NCBI GenBank assembly: GCA_036500145.1
Contig: DASYCO010000066.1
Span: 57,185-121,184, forward strand
Reading direction: 5' to 3'
Source: CAMAVH01 sp036500145
Lineage (GTDB): Bacteria > Pseudomonadota > Alphaproteobacteria > SMXQ01
Length of the DNA: 64,000 nucleotides
Below are positions 25,599-34,522 of this stretch, piece after piece. The position numbers and the translations under genes are program-made. The notes beneath the pieces were generated by a model. It searched no databases, was not told the DNA's origin, and worked only from the letters and a program-made list of their open reading frames with translations. Position 1 is the first letter of the stretch; the number at the start of each line of letters is the position of its first letter.

Positions 25599-25838
25599 TG
25601 CCGGACTCCTGCGCAGGACAGGATGCGGGCGGGGCCAGCCTCGGGGGATGGCGTCGTCGGTGCCGAAGGCCGGCGTCGGCGGGAGTCCTGCATAAGTCTA
25701 GAATGCGGCAAAAGCAGTTAAAAAATGTTTAATGTTCAAGGAACCTCCAATGTTTCCATTACGTTACAGCCCGCGCGGTTCCTCACCCTGTGACAGCGCC
25801 GGACAAAACGCCTAGTTTGTCGGTCCCTCTCACCGCCC

Positions 25839-28328
25839 ATGATCCGTCTCTCCGCCATGGCCTCACCGTCCTTCCGCATGCCCGCAGTTTTCAAACGCTC
25901 CGCGCGCGCCGGCGCGGCGCTGCTCGCGCTCGCCCTGCTTGCGTCCGTCCAGCTTGATGGGCCGGCGTTCGCCCAGCAGCCTGCTCCGGACGCTGCACCG
26001 CCGGCCGCCGCCAGCGACGCCCTGCTGACGGCGACCCCGACCGGCGATCTAGAGGCTCTGACTAGGACGCTGGAAGACGACGCGGCGCGGGCGCGCTTCG
26101 TGCAGCAGCTGCGTGCCCTGATCGAGGCGCGCCGTCTTGGCGGTCCCATGCCCGCGGTTCCGCCGGTCGCAGCGCCTGCGCCAGCACCCGTGGCAGCGCC
26201 CCAGGCAGCGCCCCAGGCAGCGCCCCAGGCAGCGCCGGCTCCCGCGCCGGCGGCCAGCGAGGAAGAGACCGAGGTCGCCAAGAACAACCTGGGCGCGCGG
26301 CTGATCTTCACGGTTTCGAGCGGCGTGCAGCATCTGAGCGAGCAGGTGATGTCGGGCGTCGGCGTGCTGCGCGACCTGCCACGCATGGCGCAATGGGTGA
26401 AGCAGCAGGCCGAGCATCGCCCGACCCGCAATTTCTGGCTCGGCCTGTTCGGCAAGCTGCTCGTCGTGCTGGCCTGCGGCTACGCCGCCGAATGGCTGGT
26501 CGCCCGCGGCCTGTCGGCGCCGCGCCGGCGCGTCGAATCCCATCCGGCGGAAGGCCTGCTGCAGCGCCTGCTGCTCGGCGCGGCGCGCTGCTGCCTCGAC
26601 GTCCTCACCGTCGTCGCCTTCGGCGCGGCGGCCTATGGCGTGCTGACCTTCGTCGAGCCCGGCCCGCGCACGCGCCTCGTCATCCTCGCCATCGTCAACG
26701 CGCACATCGCCGTGCGCATCCTGCTGGCGCTGGTGCGCGTGCTGCTGGCGCCGACGGCGAGCCGCCTGCGGCCGCTGCATTTCGCCGACGAGACGGCGAA
26801 CTACCTCTACATCTGGGTGCGCCGCATCGGCTCCGTGGTGATCTACGGCTACTTCGGCGCCGAGACGCTGCTGCTGCTGCGCTTCGGGCGCAACGCGCAC
26901 GACCTCGCGCTCAAGATGGTCGGCCTCGTCACCGTGACCATGCTGGTCATCTTCGTGCTGCAGAACCGCTCGTCGGTGGCCGACTGGCTGCGCGCCCATT
27001 CCGGGCGCGGCGCCTTGGCGGCGGTGCTCGGCCGCCTCGCCGACCTCTGGCACCTGCTGGCGGCGACCTACCTCATCGCCATCTACGTCGTGTGGATCCT
27101 CGAAGTGCCGCACGGCTTCGAGTACCTCATGCGGGCGACGGCGCTGACGCTGCTCATCGCCGTCGTGGCGCGCATCCTGATCGCCGGCACCGACCGCGTG
27201 GTCAATCGCCTGTTCCGCGTCAGCGGCGAGCTCAAGCTGCGCTACCCCGGCCTGGAAGGCCGCGCCAACCGCTACCTGCCGGTGCTCGGCAAGGTCATCC
27301 GCGCGGCGATCTACGCCATCGCGCTGCTGTTCATCCTGCAGTCCTGGGGCGTGCAGTCGCTTGCCTGGCTCACGTCGAAGGCGGGCACGCAGTTCGTCGG
27401 CACGGGGCTCAGCATCGCCCTCGTGCTGGCCCTGGCGCTCGCCGCCTGGGAGGCGGCCAGCGTCTCGATCGACCGCTACGCCGCCCGGCTCGACGCCGCC
27501 GACCCGCACAGCGCCCGCGCGCGCACGCTGCTGCCGCTGGTGCGCACCGCCATCACGGTGCTGATGTTCGTCATGGTCGGGCTGATCGTGCTGTCGCAGG
27601 TCGGCATCGACATCACGCCGCTGCTGGCGGGCGCCGGCGTCATCGGCATCGCCATCGGCTTCGGCTCGCAGAAGCTGGTGCAGGACGTCATCAACGGCCT
27701 GTTCATCCTGGCCGAGGACACGATCTCGGTCGGCGACGTGGTCAACCTCGACGGCCACGGCGGCCAGGTCGAGGCCATGACCGTGCGCCACATCCGCCTG
27801 CGCGACTTCGACGGCAGCCTGTGGACGCTGCCGTTCAGCGAGGTCAAGGCGATCCTCAACATGACGAAGACCTATTCGCGCTACGTCTTCGACGTGAACG
27901 TCGACCCCAAGCAGGACGTCGACCAGGTCATCGCCATCATCCGCGAGGTCGGCGAGGAGATGCGCGCCGACGAGAAGTTCGGCCCGCTGATGCTGGAGCC
28001 GGTGGAGATCGTCGGCCTCGACAAGTTCGGGCCGACCGGCTCGCTGGTGAAGGCGCGCGTCATGACGCCGCCGATCCGCCAGTGGGACGTCGGCCGCGAA
28101 TTCAACCGCCGCCTGAAGAAGCGCTTCGACGAGAACGGCGTCCTGGTCGCGCCGTCGAACCGCACGACCTTCTACCTGCAGAACGTCGACGACCTGCAGG
28201 CGTCCATGAAGGCGAACCCGCCGAGCGCGGCGCTGCGGACCGACGCTCAGGTGGCCGACGACAAGGCGGGCAACCAGCGGCCGGGCGCGCAGCCGGCGCC
28301 GACCAACCAGGATCCCAAGCCGGCCTGA
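25839..28328 (+). CDS. Large MscS-family mechanosensitive channel
   Basis: An 829-residue member of the MscS superfamily, larger than E. coli MscS (286). It has a signal-like N-terminus (ALLALALLASVQLDGPAFAQ, 30-50) and a periplasmic Pro/Ala-rich region containing a QAAP repeat (about 105-140). Several membrane helices follow, and then the conserved pore-lining TM3-beta block: LLAGAGVIGIAIGFGSQKLV, NGLFILAEDTISVGDVV, then the cytoplasmic vestibule. The Gly/Ala packing pattern of the pore helix is preserved. It would release osmolytes on hypo-osmotic shock. The ATG at 25839 has weak upstream signals; ATG at codon 7 or 14 is also possible. Confidence 0.9.
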   Translation: MIRLSAMASPSFRMPAVFKRSARAGAALLALALLASVQLDGPAFAQQPAPDAAPPAAASDALLTATPTGDLEALTRTLEDDAARARFVQQLRALIEARRLGGPMPAVPPVAAPAPAPVAAPQAAPQAAPQAAPAPAPAASEEETEVAKNNLGARLIFTVSSGVQHLSEQVMSGVGVLRDLPRMAQWVKQQAEHRPTRNFWLGLFGKLLVVLACGYAAEWLVARGLSAPRRRVESHPAEGLLQRLLLGAARCCLDVLTVVAFGAAAYGVLTFVEPGPRTRLVILAIVNAHIAVRILLALVRVLLAPTASRLRPLHFADETANYLYIWVRRIGSVVIYGYFGAETLLLLRFGRNAHDLALKMVGLVTVTMLVIFVLQNRSSVADWLRAHSGRGALAAVLGRLADLWHLLAATYLIAIYVVWILEVPHGFEYLMRATALTLLIAVVARILIAGTDRVVNRLFRVSGELKLRYPGLEGRANRYLPVLGKVIRAAIYAIALLFILQSWGVQSLAWLTSKAGTQFVGTGLSIALVLALALAAWEAASVSIDRYAARLDAADPHSARARTLLPLVRTAITVLMFVMVGLIVLSQVGIDITPLLAGAGVIGIAIGFGSQKLVQDVINGLFILAEDTISVGDVVNLDGHGGQVEAMTVRHIRLRDFDGSLWTLPFSEVKAILNMTKTYSRYVFDVNVDPKQDVDQVIAIIREVGEEMRADEKFGPLMLEPVEIVGLDKFGPTGSLVKARVMTPPIRQWDVGREFNRRLKKRFDENGVLVAPSNRTTFYLQNVDDLQASMKANPPSAALRTDAQVADDKAGNQRPGAQPAPTNQDPKPA
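26191..26237 (+). repeat. 12-bp tandem repeat coding QAAP
   Basis: About three and a half copies of a 12-base unit (CAGGCAGCGCCC) lie inside the MscS-like gene. They encode repeated Gln-Ala-Ala-Pro in the periplasmic linker. The near-identical copies suggest slippage and possible length variation between strains. Confidence 0.85.
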
Positions 28329-28350
28329 TCTTCCGTCAGTCTAGCGGCCG

Positions 28351-29094
28351 TCAGTCGAGCGGCGGGGCGTCGTCCAGGCTGGCGGCGTCGATCACGCGGC
28401 GCGCGATGGCGTAGGGAAAGCCGCCGCGCGCCATGGCGCCCATGTCGCGCATGCGCAAGTCCGCGCGCTGCTCCTGCCGGCGGTAGGGGCCGAGCTTCTT
28501 GCGCCGGGCCAGCCGCCAGGCCGCCTGCAATTCCGCATCCTCTCCGTCCGCCAGGCTGTCCGCGTCGGCGGCGACCACCGCCTCGGCGATGTCGTCGGAC
28601 GTCACGCGCTTGGCGCGCAGGTTCTGGGCGATGACGCTGCGGCTGGCGCCTCGCCGGCGGAGCGAGCGAGCCCGCCCGGCGGCATAGGCGGAATCGTCGA
28701 GCAGGCCGGAGCGCAGGAAGCGCGCGATCAGCGCATCGACCATCTCGCGGCCGGCCACCGGATCCGTGTCGTGGGCGCGCGCCGAACGGTCGACGCGGCG
28801 CAGCAGCAGTTGCCGAAGATGGCCCGACGAGGCGCTGAAGCGCCCGAGGTAGTAGAGCGCCGCGTTCTCGAGATATTGCGCCGTGACCTTGCGCACCGGC
28901 CGCGGCTCGCGGCGGGCTGGGGGCTTGTCGCCCGGCGCGGCGCCCGGTTCGCCGGCAGCCTGGCTGCGCTTCTTGCCGAAGCCGCCTTGGCCCAAACCGC
29001 TTCTCTGGTTCAAGCCGCCTTGACCGAAGCCCCCTTGGCCGAAGCGCGAACGCGCCTTTTTTTCCTTGGATGGCTTGGGATCGTCTTCGGACAT
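28351..29094 (-). CDS. recX: RecX family regulatory protein
   Basis: A 247-residue RecX-type regulator, which binds and modulates RecA filaments. The core is recognised by YLENAALYYLGRFSASSGHLRQLLLRRVDR, the second helical repeat DALIARFLRSGLLDDSAYAAGRARSLRRRG and VIAQNLRAKRV, with a third repeat near the C-terminus (LARRKKLGPY). The first 70 residues form a basic Gly/Gln-rich tail with repeated FGQGG-like units, not usual in RecX. The ATG at 29092-29094 is used; a longer in-frame start nine codons earlier has no ribosome site. recA is not nearby, common in alphaproteobacteria. Confidence 0.82.
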   Translation of the reverse strand: MSEDDPKPSKEKKARSRFGQGGFGQGGLNQRSGLGQGGFGKKRSQAAGEPGAAPGDKPPARREPRPVRKVTAQYLENAALYYLGRFSASSGHLRQLLLRRVDRSARAHDTDPVAGREMVDALIARFLRSGLLDDSAYAAGRARSLRRRGASRSVIAQNLRAKRVTSDDIAEAVVAADADSLADGEDAELQAAWRLARRKKLGPYRRQEQRADLRMRDMGAMARGGFPYAIARRVIDAASLDDAPPLD

Positions 29095-29159
29095 GGGACG
29101 GCGATTCTGGCAGGGCGGCACCCGCCTGTCACCCGGCCCTGTCGTCCAGCGAGGGAATA

Positions 29160-29191
29160 GTTGCGGCAGGGGCGCAGGCTGGCGCTATAAT
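29160..29191 (+). promoter_or_regulatory. Candidate promoter of the ABC-2 permease gene
   Basis: TATAAT (29186-29191) is preceded by TTGCGG (29160-29165) with a longer-than-ideal 19-base spacer. The -10 overlaps an in-frame ATG at 29190, which is why the later ATG at 29232 is chosen as the start. Confidence 0.45.
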
Positions 29192-29231
29192 GGCCGTCAA
29201 ATCCCCGGCAAAAGCCGCCTTGCTTGCAGTC

Positions 29232-30104
29232 ATGAACAATCCAGCTCCCGATCCAGTCCTGGCGGCTCCAGCCGCCACATCCTCCTATGTGCCGCCGGTG
29301 GCCGAACGGCCGCTGCCGCCGCGCATCCGCCATATCGGGACGGTCAACTGGATCGGCCTCTGGGCGCTCTACCGCAAGGAAGTCTCGCGCTTCCTCGTGG
29401 TCTACAACCAGACCTTGGCGGCGCCGCTCGTCACGACCCTGCTGTTCCTCGCGGTCTTCACGCTGGCCCTCGGGCGCGGCGCGTCGGTGGTCGAAGGCGT
29501 GCCTTTCACGCTGTTCCTGGCGCCCGGCCTGATCATGATGTCGATGATCCAGAACGCCTTCGCCAACAGCTCGTCCTCCATCGTCTCCTCGAAGATGCAG
29601 GGCAACATCGTCGACGTGCTGATGGCGCCGCTGACGCCCTTCGAGCAGACCATGGGCTACGCGCTGGGCGGCATGACGCGCGGCCTGCTGGTCGGCTGCG
29701 TCGTCGCCGGCGCCATGGAGCTGTTCGTCGGCCTGACGGTGCACAACGTCGCGATCCTGCTCTTCTACGCCGTTGGCGCGACGCTGATGCTGTCGCTGCT
29801 TGGCGTCGCGGGCGGCGTCTGGTCGCAGAAGCACGAGCAGATGTCGATGGTGAGCAACTTCATCATCACGCCTTGCGCCTTCCTGTCGGGCACCTTCTAC
29901 TCGATCGACCGTCTGCCGGGCCTGTGGAACCTTGCCGCCCATCTGAACCCGTTCTTCTACCTGATCGACGGCTTCCGCTATGGCCTGATCGGCCTGACCG
30001 AGGGCAACCTGGCCATCGGGGCCGCGGTCGTGGTGTTCGCCAACATGGCCCTCTGGGGCCTCTGTCACTGGATGTTCGCGTCCGGTTACCGCCTCAGGGC
30101 CTGA
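29232..30104 (+). CDS. ABC-2 type transporter permease
   Basis: A 290-residue integral membrane protein of the ABC-2 permease family (drug, polysaccharide or lipid exporters). Six hydrophobic segments are visible after residue 50, such as LVTTLLFLAVFTLALG, ILLFYAVGATLMLSLLGVAGG and VVVFANMALWGLCHWMF. The family segment FNxSG-like STP/TFYSIDRLPG (ACAFLSGTFYSIDRLP) is kept, as is NPFFYLIDGFRYG. The start is uncertain (29232 or 29190). No ATP-binding subunit gene lies beside it, so the ATPase must be encoded elsewhere. argD follows with its own promoter. Confidence 0.85.
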   Translation: MNNPAPDPVLAAPAATSSYVPPVAERPLPPRIRHIGTVNWIGLWALYRKEVSRFLVVYNQTLAAPLVTTLLFLAVFTLALGRGASVVEGVPFTLFLAPGLIMMSMIQNAFANSSSSIVSSKMQGNIVDVLMAPLTPFEQTMGYALGGMTRGLLVGCVVAGAMELFVGLTVHNVAILLFYAVGATLMLSLLGVAGGVWSQKHEQMSMVSNFIITPCAFLSGTFYSIDRLPGLWNLAAHLNPFFYLIDGFRYGLIGLTEGNLAIGAAVVVFANMALWGLCHWMFASGYRLRA

Positions 30105-30156
30105 TCCGGGCGTCCAAAAGCCCGGAAAACCGCCGTTTTTCGCCCGTTTCCGGGCG

Positions 30157-30185
30157 TTGACAGGCCTTCCCGATCCACGGATACT
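30157..30185 (+). promoter_or_regulatory. Promoter of argD-argF
   Basis: TTGACA (30157-30162, perfect) and GATACT (30180-30185) at 17-base spacing. Transcription would start about 30192, giving a leader of roughly 60 bases. Confidence 0.7.
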
Positions 30186-30252
30186 CACCGCTTTTCTTGC
30201 GGAACCCCCTGTGTATTTCGCCCGCGTCTTCGGGCGGAATGGAGTGCTATTC

Positions 30253-31425
30253 GTGATTTCTGCAGTGATGCCCGTCTACTCGCGTCCCGAACTCGCTTTC
30301 GAGCGGGGCGAAGGTGCTTACCTGTTCTCCACCGACGGCAAGCGATATCTCGATTTCTGCTCGGGCATCGCGGTCACCGCGTTCGGTCACGCCCATCCCT
30401 ACATGGTGAAGGCGGTCGCCGACCAGGCGGCCAAGCTGTGGCACACCTCGAACGTGTTCCGCATACCGGGCCAGGAGCGCCTGGCGCAGCGCATGGTCGA
30501 CGCCACCTTCGCCGACACGGTGTTCTTCACGAACTCCGGCGCGGAAGCCGTCGAATGCGGCATCAAGGTCGTGCGCAAGTATTTCGACGAGATCGGCCAG
30601 CCCAACCGCTACCGCATCATCACCTGCAACAACGCCTTCCACGGCCGCACCATGGCGACCATCGCCGCCGGCGGCCAGGAGAAGCTGCTGAAGGGCTTCG
30701 ATCCCGTGGTTGACGGCTTCGACCATGTGCCGTTCGGCAACCTCAACGAGATGCGCAACGCCGTCGGTCCCGACACCGCCGCGATCCTGATCGAGCCGAT
30801 CCAGGGCGAAGGCGGCATCCGCGTCGCCGATCCGGACTACATGCGCGGCTTGCGCGCCATGTGCGACGAGTTCGGCCTGCTCCTGTTCCTCGACGAGGTC
30901 CAATGCGGCATGGGCCGCACCGGCAAGCTGTTCGCCCACGAATGGTACGGCATCAAGCCCGACGTCGTCGCGGCCGCGAAGGGCATCGGCGGCGGCTTCC
31001 CGCTCGGCGCCTGCCTGGCCACTGAGAAGGCTGCCGTCGGCATGACCTACGGCACGCACGGCAGCACCTATGGCGGCAATCCGCTCGCCATGGCCGTCGG
31101 CAACGCCGCCCTCGATCTCTTGATGGAGAAGGGCTTCCTCGACAACGTCGTGCGCATGGGCCAGGTGCTGGAGAAGCGCTTCGCTGCCGTCGCGGCCAAG
31201 CATCCCAAGGTGCTGGCCGGCGTGCGCGGCCAGGGCCTGCTGCGCGCCCTCGAATGCGTCATGCCCAATGCCGACGTGATCGCCGGCTTGCGGCGCAACG
31301 GCCTGATCACGGTGGCCGGCGGCGACAACGTCATCCGTCTGCTGCCGCCGCTAATCATCGACGAAAGCCACGTCGAAGAAGCGGCCGACATCATCACGCG
31401 CACCTGCGTCGAGCTGGAGGCGTAA
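30253..31425 (+). CDS. argD: Acetylornithine aminotransferase
   Basis: A 390-residue PLP-dependent class III aminotransferase that converts N-acetylglutamate semialdehyde to N-acetylornithine. Start GTG at 30253 has GGAG about 8-9 bases upstream; ATG at 30268 is an alternative. The sequence opens ISAVMPVYSRPELAFERGEG, typical of ArgD. Other landmarks are FTNSGAEAVECGIK, the FLDEVQCGMGRTGK aspartate region and the PLP lysine K243 in AAAKGIGGG. argF starts one base after the stop, so the two are one operon. The family can also act on succinyldiaminopimelate, so a role in lysine synthesis with dapD is possible. Confidence 0.95.
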   Translation: MISAVMPVYSRPELAFERGEGAYLFSTDGKRYLDFCSGIAVTAFGHAHPYMVKAVADQAAKLWHTSNVFRIPGQERLAQRMVDATFADTVFFTNSGAEAVECGIKVVRKYFDEIGQPNRYRIITCNNAFHGRTMATIAAGGQEKLLKGFDPVVDGFDHVPFGNLNEMRNAVGPDTAAILIEPIQGEGGIRVADPDYMRGLRAMCDEFGLLLFLDEVQCGMGRTGKLFAHEWYGIKPDVVAAAKGIGGGFPLGACLATEKAAVGMTYGTHGSTYGGNPLAMAVGNAALDLLMEKGFLDNVVRMGQVLEKRFAAVAAKHPKVLAGVRGQGLLRALECVMPNADVIAGLRRNGLITVAGGDNVIRLLPPLIIDESHVEEAADIITRTCVELEA

Positions 31426-31426
31426 A

Positions 31427-32434
31427 ATGGCGGTCGCAAAGGCCATTATCGGCGGCAAGGATTCATCGTCGTCGTCGCGCGCGGCGGCGAAGGCCAAGCC
31501 GCGCCACTTCCTCGACCTCAAGGACTTCGACGGCGCGACGCTGCGCCGCATCCTCGACTGGGGCAAGGCCTACAAGGCCGGCGGCTCGCCTGCCGGCGCC
31601 CAATTCGGTTCGGCTGGGCCGCTCGCCGGCAAGACGATCGCGCTGATCTTCGAGAAGCCTTCGACGCGCACGCGCGTCTCCTTCGAGGTGGCGATGCGCC
31701 AGATGGGCGGCGACGTGGTCATCCTCGGCCAGGCGGATTCGCAGCTCGGCCGCGGCGAGACCATCGCCGACACGGCGCGCGTGCTGTCGCGCTACGTCGA
31801 CGCCATCATGCTGCGCACCGTCAGCGAGAAGCATCTCGCCGAGATGGCCGCCCACGCCAGCGTGCCGGTGATCAACGGCCTGACCGACCACGGCCATCCC
31901 TGCCAGCTCATGGCCGACCTGATGACCTTCGAGGAGCACAAGGGCTCCATCGCCGGCCGCACCGTCGCCTGGCTCGGCGACGGCAACAACGTGGCCGAGT
32001 CCTGGATCCACGCCGCCGCCCGCTTCGGCTTCAGCCTGCGGCTCGCGACCCCGGCCTCCTGCAAGCCGCCAGAGGCGACGCTCGCCTGGGCGCGCAAGGA
32101 GAAGGCCGACGTGACGCTGAGCGACGACCCGCTGGCCGCCGCGCGCGGCGCCGACTGCGTGGTGACGGACACCTGGCTCTCCATGTCGAGCGGCAACGCG
32201 CCGGACCTCGACCGCGACGCGCGGCTCGCGGCCCTGGCGCCCTACCGGGTCGACGAGAAGGTCATGGCCGCCGCCGCGCCCGCCGCCATCTTCATGCACT
32301 GCCTGCCGGCCAACCGCGAGCGCGAGGTCGCCGCGGCGGTCATCGACGGCCCGCAGTCGGCCGTGTGGGACGAGGCGGAAAACCGCGTCCACGCCCAGAA
32401 GGGCGTGCTGCACTGGTGCCTGGCGCAGGCCTGA
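31427..32434 (+). CDS. argF: Ornithine carbamoyltransferase
   Basis: A 335-residue enzyme making citrulline from ornithine and carbamoyl phosphate. The carbamoyl-phosphate motif STRTR is at 79-83, HPCQ at 157-160 and the ornithine-binding HCLPANRERE near 290. An extra N-terminal tail of about 25 Ser/Ala/Lys residues precedes the family start at PRHFLDLKDF. It begins one base after argD. A strong hairpin terminator follows. With argB it shows arginine synthesis genes split between two sites. Confidence 0.96.
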   Translation: MAVAKAIIGGKDSSSSSRAAAKAKPRHFLDLKDFDGATLRRILDWGKAYKAGGSPAGAQFGSAGPLAGKTIALIFEKPSTRTRVSFEVAMRQMGGDVVILGQADSQLGRGETIADTARVLSRYVDAIMLRTVSEKHLAEMAAHASVPVINGLTDHGHPCQLMADLMTFEEHKGSIAGRTVAWLGDGNNVAESWIHAAARFGFSLRLATPASCKPPEATLAWARKEKADVTLSDDPLAAARGADCVVTDTWLSMSSGNAPDLDRDARLAALAPYRVDEKVMAAAAPAAIFMHCLPANREREVAAAVIDGPQSAVWDEAENRVHAQKGVLHWCLAQA

Positions 32435-32483
32435 GCGGCGCTTCCGTCGGGCCGGCCTCGCCGGACCCGGCCTTCGATTCCAG

Positions 32484-32523
32484 GGCGGGCCGCTCCATCT
32501 CAGGGCGGCCCGCCTTGAATTTT
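32484..32523 (+). terminator. Terminator after argF
   Basis: A 10-bp G+C stem (32484-32493 with 32505-32514) followed by a T-rich run (32515-32523) separates argF from hslO. Confidence 0.85.
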
Positions 32524-32609
32524 CCGGCTCGCGGCGCCATTTGGGCTCTTCTTGTCCGCTTTCGCATCAGCTGGCTTCGCGCCATCCGGCCCTTTATCCG
32601 CAGGTTTCC

Positions 32610-33587
32610 ATGACCGATTCCGCCCCCCTCGGCGATCTCATCCAGCCCTTCCAGGTCGAGCGCTACGGCCTGCGCGGCCGCCTCGTGCGGCTCGGCGCCG
32701 TCGCCGACGACGTGCTCGGCCGCCATGACTATCCGGAACCCGTCGCCGGCATGCTCGGCCAGATGATGGCCATCGCGGCGGCGCTGGCCGGCGCCCTGAA
32801 GTACGAGGGCGTCTTCACCCTGCAGACCCAGGGCAACGGCCCCATCCGCCTGATGGTCGCCGACGTGACGAGCAACGGCGACATGCGCGCCTACGCCCAG
32901 TTCGACGCGGCCGAGGTCGCGCATCTCGAAGCCCTGGGCACCGGCGGCATCTCGGTGCCGCAGTGGCTCGGCGCGGGCCATCTTGCCTTCACCGTCGACC
33001 AGGGCCCCGACACCGAGCGCTACCAGGGCATCGTCGAGCTCGACGGCATGACCTTGGCCGAATGCGTGCATCACTACTTCCGCCAGTCCGAGCAGATCGA
33101 CGCGGCGCTCAAGGTCGCCATCGAGCATGTTCCGGGCGAGGCCGCGCAGGGCGGCGGCTGGCGCGTCGGCGCCCTGATGATCCAGCGCGTGCCGAAGACG
33201 GGCGGCGTCGACGACGAGGGCGCGCCCATGCCGGCCAGCCTGCTCGACGACGACGAGCGCGAGGAAGGCTGGCGCGAGGCCATCATCCTGATGGGCAGCG
33301 CCACCAGCGACGAGCTGACCGGCGGCGACGTCGCGCCCGACAAGCTGCTCTACCGCCTGTTCCACGAGCCCGGCGTGCGCGTCTTCAAGACCATGCGGCT
33401 GCAGTCCGCCTGCCGCTGCTCGCAGGACCGCGTCGTCACCATGCTGCGCTCCTTCCCCAAGGACCAGATCGCCGACATGATGGTCGACGGCCATGTCGAC
33501 GTGACCTGCGAGTTCTGCCGGCGCAACTACCGCTTCGACCAGGCGCTGCTCGACAGCCTCTATGCCGAAGAAGGCTCCGCTGGCTGA
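32610..33587 (+). CDS. hslO: Redox-regulated chaperone Hsp33
   Basis: A 325-residue cytosolic holdase activated by oxidation. The N-terminal substrate-binding domain begins after DLIQPFQVERYGLRGRLVRL; the C-terminal zinc switch has Cys268 and Cys270 (CxC in SACRCSQ) and Cys300 and Cys303 (CxxC in CEFC). All four zinc cysteines are present, so redox control is expected to work. The ATG at 32610 is used; the longer ORF upstream lies in the spacer after the argF terminator. The C-terminus overlaps reading with the next lipoprotein region but not its true start. Confidence 0.96.
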   Translation: MTDSAPLGDLIQPFQVERYGLRGRLVRLGAVADDVLGRHDYPEPVAGMLGQMMAIAAALAGALKYEGVFTLQTQGNGPIRLMVADVTSNGDMRAYAQFDAAEVAHLEALGTGGISVPQWLGAGHLAFTVDQGPDTERYQGIVELDGMTLAECVHHYFRQSEQIDAALKVAIEHVPGEAAQGGGWRVGALMIQRVPKTGGVDDEGAPMPASLLDDDEREEGWREAIILMGSATSDELTGGDVAPDKLLYRLFHEPGVRVFKTMRLQSACRCSQDRVVTMLRSFPKDQIADMMVDGHVDVTCEFCRRNYRFDQALLDSLYAEEGSAG

Positions 33588-33696
33588 CCGGCGAGCGTCG
33601 TCCGCATTGCAGTTTGACCGTGTCCGGGTGAAAATGCCGCCGCCCAGAACAGGTGGCATTCCGGCGCCCTGGCGCCTCGTAACGGAGACGCGGTTC

Positions 33697-34320
33697 ATGA
33701 CGATGTCCTTCCCCCGGTTCGGCGGCGCGATGAGCCGTCTCGCGCGCGGCGCGGTCCTCGTGGCCGCGGTGGCGCTCGCCGGCTGCTCGACGAAGCCGGC
33801 GCCGCAGCAGAGCTATCCGGAGCTGACCTACGGCCATTACGGGGTGATCAACCTCGACGTGGCGCGCATCGAATTCACCAACAGCTACGTGCCGCCGCTG
33901 CGCGACCCCAACGTCGAGCACCGCGCGCCGGCCAACCCGAGCGTCGTCATGGAGCGCTGGACGCGCGACCGGCTGCGCGCCGTCGGCACCACCGGCGAGG
34001 CGCGTGTCGTGCTGCGCGACGCCAAGATCATCGAGAACCGCCTGGCGGTGCAGGGCGGCGTGCAGGGCATGTTCAACACCGACCAGGGCTTCCGCTACGA
34101 CGCCAGCATGCAGGTCGAGATCCAGATCCGCGACAACGCCGGCGTGCAGCGCGCCTTCACCACGGTGCAGGCGGCGCGTTCCAAGACGGCCGCGGAGAAC
34201 GTGACCCTGGCGGAGAAGGACAAGGTGCTGTTCGACCTCGTCGAGGCGACGATGACCGAGATCAACGGCGAGCTGGAAAAGAACATCCGCCAGTACCTCG
34301 GGCCTTACGTCCGCCCGTAA
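33697..34320 (+). CDS. Conserved lipoprotein of unknown function
   Basis: A 207-residue predicted lipoprotein. The signal MSRLARGAVLVAAVALAGCS (Met at residue 12) has the lipobox LAGC. The ATG at 33697 is preceded by ACGGAG; an ATG 11 codons later (33730) is equally consistent with the signal. The mature domain (TYGHYGVINLDVARIEFTNS to RQYLGPYVRP) has a mixed strand-helix pattern. It contains RYDASMQVEIQIRDNAGVQR, similar to DUF-type periplasmic lipoproteins. No catalytic motif is seen. An outer-membrane-attached role is likely from the lipobox, without knowing which membrane. Confidence 0.75.
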   Translation: MTMSFPRFGGAMSRLARGAVLVAAVALAGCSTKPAPQQSYPELTYGHYGVINLDVARIEFTNSYVPPLRDPNVEHRAPANPSVVMERWTRDRLRAVGTTGEARVVLRDAKIIENRLAVQGGVQGMFNTDQGFRYDASMQVEIQIRDNAGVQRAFTTVQAARSKTAAENVTLAEKDKVLFDLVEATMTEINGELEKNIRQYLGPYVRP

Positions 34321-34335
34321 GGCGTTTTCACGGCC

Positions 34336-34522
34336 CAGACCCGGACTGCTCCGGCTAGCGGCTAGTGCCGCGAGGCCCCCAATGCGACCGCAGGCCGTGA
34401 GCTTGGCGGCTCGTGCCGCCAGAACCCCATTGCGACCGCAGGTCGTGGGCTTGGCGGCTAGTGCCGCCAGAACCCCATTGCGACCGTAGGTCGTGGGCTT
34501 GGCGGCTAGTGCCGCCAGAACC
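34336..34522 (-). repeat. 48-bp tandem repeat, 3 copies plus a degenerate one, overlapping trkH 3' end
   Basis: Units start at 34384, 34432 and 34480; the third is complete for 43 bases. A degenerate in-register unit occupies 34336-34383. Each unit holds GGCGGC-four bases-GCCGCC and GACC-three bases-GGTC style hairpins. The third copy runs 17 bases into trkH and carries its last codons (WFWRH and stop), so the repeat appears to be copies of the trkH 3' end. A terminator role is possible. Confidence 0.9.

Noticed and set aside
34336..34522. Possible CRISPR array
   Set aside because: Units are contiguous tandem copies without unique spacers, and no cas genes lie nearby.
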